Assembly: GCA_964419225.1 (NCBI GenBank)
Contig: CAYQPF010000120.1
Location: 1-15,221, forward strand
Reading direction: 5' to 3'
From: CAYQPF01 sp964419225
GTDB taxonomy: Bacteria; Cloacimonadota; Cloacimonadia; Cloacimonadales; CAYQPF01
DNA: 15,221 nucleotides
A program made the position numbers and the translations under genes. Positions 12,636 to 15,221 of this stretch are shown one piece after another (position 1 is the stretch's first letter; every line of letters starts with the position of its first letter). The notes under the pieces are model-generated. The model was not told the DNA's origin and did no database searches. It was given only the letters and a program-made list of their open reading frames with translations.

Positions 12636-12675
12636 GTCAGTGTTAGTCCGTGTAAGTCTGTGTAAGTCGGTGTTC
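12636..12675. repeat. GTCNGTGTAA decamer array
   Basis: Four consecutive 10-base units occur: GTCAGTGTTA, GTCCGTGTAA, GTCTGTGTAA and GTCGGTGTTC. A shorter copy lies at 12730-12750. It forms the left module of the second composite repeat, followed by a TCCAAAAAGTTTC spacer and CTGACAC heptamers. Confidence 0.75.
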
Positions 12676-12701
12676 CAAAAAGTTTCTTGCCCCCTCCCCC
12701 A

Positions 12702-12722
12702 CTGACACCTGACATCTGGCAC
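12702..12722. repeat. Degenerate CTGACAC heptamers
   Basis: There are three consecutive 7-base units, CTGACAC, CTGACAT and CTGGCAC. They are the same family as the perfect array at 256-287 and are likewise preceded by a C-rich tract. Confidence 0.7.
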
Positions 12723-12729
12723 CTCCCCT

Positions 12730-12750
12730 GTTCGTGTAAGTCAGTGTTCC
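12730..12750. repeat. Short GTCNGTGTAA copy
   Basis: GTTCGTGTAA followed by GTCAGTGTTCC repeats the end of the 12636-12675 array, so the decamer module flanks the heptamers on both sides. Confidence 0.6.
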
Positions 12751-12773
12751 CTTTCCTGCAAAAGACTTGAGGC

Positions 12774-12804
12774 AAAAAAAAGGGGCAAATGTTCATTTGC
12801 CCCT
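12774..12804 (-). terminator. Intrinsic terminator of sppA
   Basis: AGGGGCAAATG (12781-12791) and CATTTGCCCCT (12794-12804) form a perfect 11-bp stem around TT. On the - strand the stem is followed by a run of eight T (12781-12774). It lies ten bases after the sppA stop codon. Confidence 0.92.
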
Positions 12805-12813
12805 ACACTTAAA

Positions 12814-15221
12814 TTACTTACTTATCTGCTCCAGATTCATATCCGGCAACATCAACGGTGCTCCCTGTTGATATTGTAACCAGGGCTCATACATATTCAG
12901 GAATTCATCCATCGTCTGCAAGGTCTTGCTATACCCCAAAATTGACATCTTGGGATCAACAGAGATCTTAACGATAGACTCCTGTTTGAAATTACTGGTA
13001 TTCACAAGCTCGATATCATTCTTAATTTTTGCAATTTCTTTGATAGCTTGTGCTGCTTCCTTTAATCCGCCCAACTCATCCACAAGACCATTCTTCTTGC
13101 CCTGAATACCTGTCCAAACCTGGCCCTTCGCCAATTTGTCCACTGCATCATACTGCATTCCACGACCTGCAGCCACCTTGCTCACAAAACTGTGATAAAC
13201 TGCTTCTATACTATGTTGCATCTTCTTCTTCTCAGATTCCAACATCGGTCTGGTCATATTCCCAAAATCAGAATTTTCTCCCTTCTTCACCTGTGACCAG
13301 TTTACATACAACTTCTTGAACAAATTCTCTGCTGAAAAACTTATCCCGATCACTCCGATCGATCCAGTCAAAGTTGCAGGATCTGCTATTATCTTATCTG
13401 CATTCAGAGAAATATAATACCCGCCTGAAGCTGCTACGCCTGTCATTGAAACCACTACCGGCATCTTATTCTCTTTCTTGGCTAACTCAATCTCACGATT
13501 GATTATGTCAGACGCCACGGCAGAACCACCACCACTGTCCACTCTTAAAATTATTCCTTTATAACGTGAATCTTTTCGCACTCTTCTGATATTCTCAACT
13601 GTTGTTTCCTGTGCTATCTTTCTGCCAATCTGACCTTTTCCACCAACAATATTACCCTGTGCATAAATCACGGCTATCTTTGTCTTGGGTGCATGATACC
13701 AGTTCACATCCTGATAATCTTCTAATTTTGTTTGCTTACCCGAAAAAGCAAATTCTTTTTTCAATACTTTGTCCAACTGATCTTCATATATCAGACTGTC
13801 CACAAGACCTGCTTTTAATGCATCTTCAGCCACAAAATATGGCCCTGCATCAATCGTCTGAGTTACAGTTGAACGCAATTTTCCACCCCGGCCATCCTGG
13901 ATCATCTGACATGCCTGTGCATAAAGATCTCCTAATAATGATTCATATTCCGCTCTTTCTTCCGGGGTCATTCCATTTTCAGAAAACATGTTACCTGCAG
14001 TTTTATATGGATGACTTCTAAAGTTATAAACCGTGATCCCGATCTTATCCAACATATCTTTCAAATATGGTGAATTAATTGATAAGCCTTTCAAATCCAC
14101 TGAACCATTCGGATTCAGATAGATCTTATCAGCTACTGCTGCAGCAAATACATAATCTCCGTTATTAATCCCTTCATAATAGAAAACTACCTTCTTGCCT
14201 GTTTTCTTGAAATCATTGATAGCGGTTACGATCTCCTGCTTCAACGCCAAAGAAGCTACAAAATTCTTCTTGATAAAGATTAAGCCCTTCACTGCGGGAT
14301 CTTTCTCTGCCTTGTTTATATTTGTGATCAATTCCTCTACAGACATCTCGTTCTGATCAAAAATCTTGAATGGTCCAAAATTGTACTTAGGTGACTTGTA
14401 TGTCACAATTTGATTGCTCACCGGAACGTTGTACCATTGCTTTGCAGGCTTAATAAACGATGTGCTGAACATTTCCTTTGGACTGAATATATAGTCAACC
14501 CCATGACTTTCTTTGAGCTCTTTACCATTAGCTTTCTCGTAATATACCATAGACCCGCTTTCAGATTTAAAAGCATTTATCCCAATCGATAGCATTGTTG
14601 TCTTGGCCTCAAGATCATAAGTACCCTTGAGCTTTATTCCATCAAATAATTGAGTCGATAATCCCAAAATCGGTCTGTTAAACTCATAATCCTCACCATT
14701 TATATTTTTATTCAATGGCACATCAACCGATAAATCCAAACGATATGGCTTCATTAAGGGAATTAATGCAAAAGGACGTATGCCCATTCCAAAATTGTAT
14801 GCGGGTGATTCCTTATAGACGTTATCCAAAACAAATGAAAAAGACATACTGTTGGCAGGACGATAAAGCAAACCCGATTTCAGATTCCTTTCATTCGTAT
14901 GCCCATTCATCCAGCCATAGGTCATTCCCCAATATAAATTCTGCATACTCGCCGGTAAATTCTTCATCTCAGATCCGATTGTGAATTTGTGAAAATTCTG
15001 GTTCTGCTCATTCTTCTCATACACATAAGAAAAATCCTTCATATTGACCAACAGCCAATAATGATCCTGAAACTTATTACTGTCATAGTAATGCATCCAA
15101 CCCAGACCATTCAGTCCCGACATCCCGATAAACGCAGGATTGATCACCGGTCCCAAAATGTTGTCGGTGGTACTTGTAGTCTGCTGAAAATTAGTTTCCA
15201 TAAACTGGGCACTCAAGAGTG
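12814..15221 (-). CDS. sppA: SppA signal peptide peptidase with N-terminal barrel-like domain (5' end cut)
   Basis: SppA is a serine protease using a Ser/Lys dyad, known to degrade cleaved signal peptides in the periplasm. Counting from the codon at 15216, the tandem S49 repeats cover about residues 285-740. They show the dyad lysine K405 in HPYKTAGN and nucleophile S597 in GVAASGGYY, a spacing close to the 200 residues of E. coli SppA. A further 265 or so residues precede them. This N-terminal region has alternating beta-strand patterns, NPAFIGMSGLNGLGW near its start and no S49 similarity, and resembles an outer-membrane barrel. The reading frame continues past the window edge. The last visible codons read LLSAQF, like the end of a signal peptide, so the start is not in the window and TTG 15216 is not the true start. 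Confidence 0.9.
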   Translation of the reverse strand, partial: LLSAQFMETNFQQTTSTTDNILGPVINPAFIGMSGLNGLGWMHYYDSNKFQDHYWLLVNMKDFSYVYEKNEQNQNFHKFTIGSEMKNLPASMQNLYWGMTYGWMNGHTNERNLKSGLLYRPANSMSFSFVLDNVYKESPAYNFGMGIRPFALIPLMKPYRLDLSVDVPLNKNINGEDYEFNRPILGLSTQLFDGIKLKGTYDLEAKTTMLSIGINAFKSESGSMVYYEKANGKELKESHGVDYIFSPKEMFSTSFIKPAKQWYNVPVSNQIVTYKSPKYNFGPFKIFDQNEMSVEELITNINKAEKDPAVKGLIFIKKNFVASLALKQEIVTAINDFKKTGKKVVFYYEGINNGDYVFAAAVADKIYLNPNGSVDLKGLSINSPYLKDMLDKIGITVYNFRSHPYKTAGNMFSENGMTPEERAEYESLLGDLYAQACQMIQDGRGGKLRSTVTQTIDAGPYFVAEDALKAGLVDSLIYEDQLDKVLKKEFAFSGKQTKLEDYQDVNWYHAPKTKIAVIYAQGNIVGGKGQIGRKIAQETTVENIRRVRKDSRYKGIILRVDSGGGSAVASDIINREIELAKKENKMPVVVSMTGVAASGGYYISLNADKIIADPATLTGSIGVIGISFSAENLFKKLYVNWSQVKKGENSDFGNMTRPMLESEKKKMQHSIEAVYHSFVSKVAAGRGMQYDAVDKLAKGQVWTGIQGKKNGLVDELGGLKEAAQAIKEIAKIKNDIELVNTSNFKQESIVKISVDPKMSILGYSKTLQTMDEFLNMYEPWLQYQQGAPLMLPDMNLEQISK

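Noticed and set aside
13602..14021. 139-codon + strand frame opposite sppA
   Set aside because: It is a shadow of the conserved S49 coding sequence, with no domain and no promoter or binding site.

Overview
The window looks like a piece of chromosome from an AT-rich, Gram-negative, probably anaerobic bacterium. It encodes several lipoproteins with classical lipoboxes, a CsgG-family protein and a SppA protease fused to a beta-barrel-like domain, all of which imply an outer membrane. Gene content and the style of the intergenic short repeats remind me of Candidatus Cloacimonadota or a neighbour in the FCB group. That is an impression from the sequence, not a demonstrated placement.

Layout. Bases 1-419 are a mosaic of short repeats followed by the rpsT promoter. 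On the + strand, rpsT (ribosomal protein S20) ends in a strong terminator. Immediately after it comes a tightly overlapping trio: ftsY (SRP receptor GTPase), a soluble histidine kinase and an NtrC-like sigma-54 activator. A 343-base spacer follows. It holds direct repeats, an inverted repeat, a 19-base perfect palindrome and a good match to a sigma-54 promoter. That promoter would drive a small two-repeat cysteine protein and gdhA (glutamate dehydrogenase). Bases 6664-6942 hold terminators for gdhA and for the opposing operon.

On the - strand, uppP, holA and era overlap end to end (undecaprenyl-diphosphate phosphatase, DNA polymerase III delta, Era GTPase). After a 530-base gene-free stretch with small hairpin repeats comes a second - strand operon of four lipoproteins: CsgG family, a small PEGA-like protein, DUF4810, and DUF799/GNA1162. 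A second repeat mosaic (12600-12750) precedes the terminator of a long sppA gene, whose 5' end is cut by the window edge.

How the genes may work together. The most coherent new hypothesis is a local regulatory circuit. The overlapping kinase/NtrC-like pair could activate the sigma-54-type promoter about 300 bases downstream, through the palindrome at 4776-4794, and so control the cysteine protein and glutamate dehydrogenase. The lipoprotein operon and SppA belong to the cell envelope. The rest (rpsT, ftsY, era, holA, uppP) is housekeeping.
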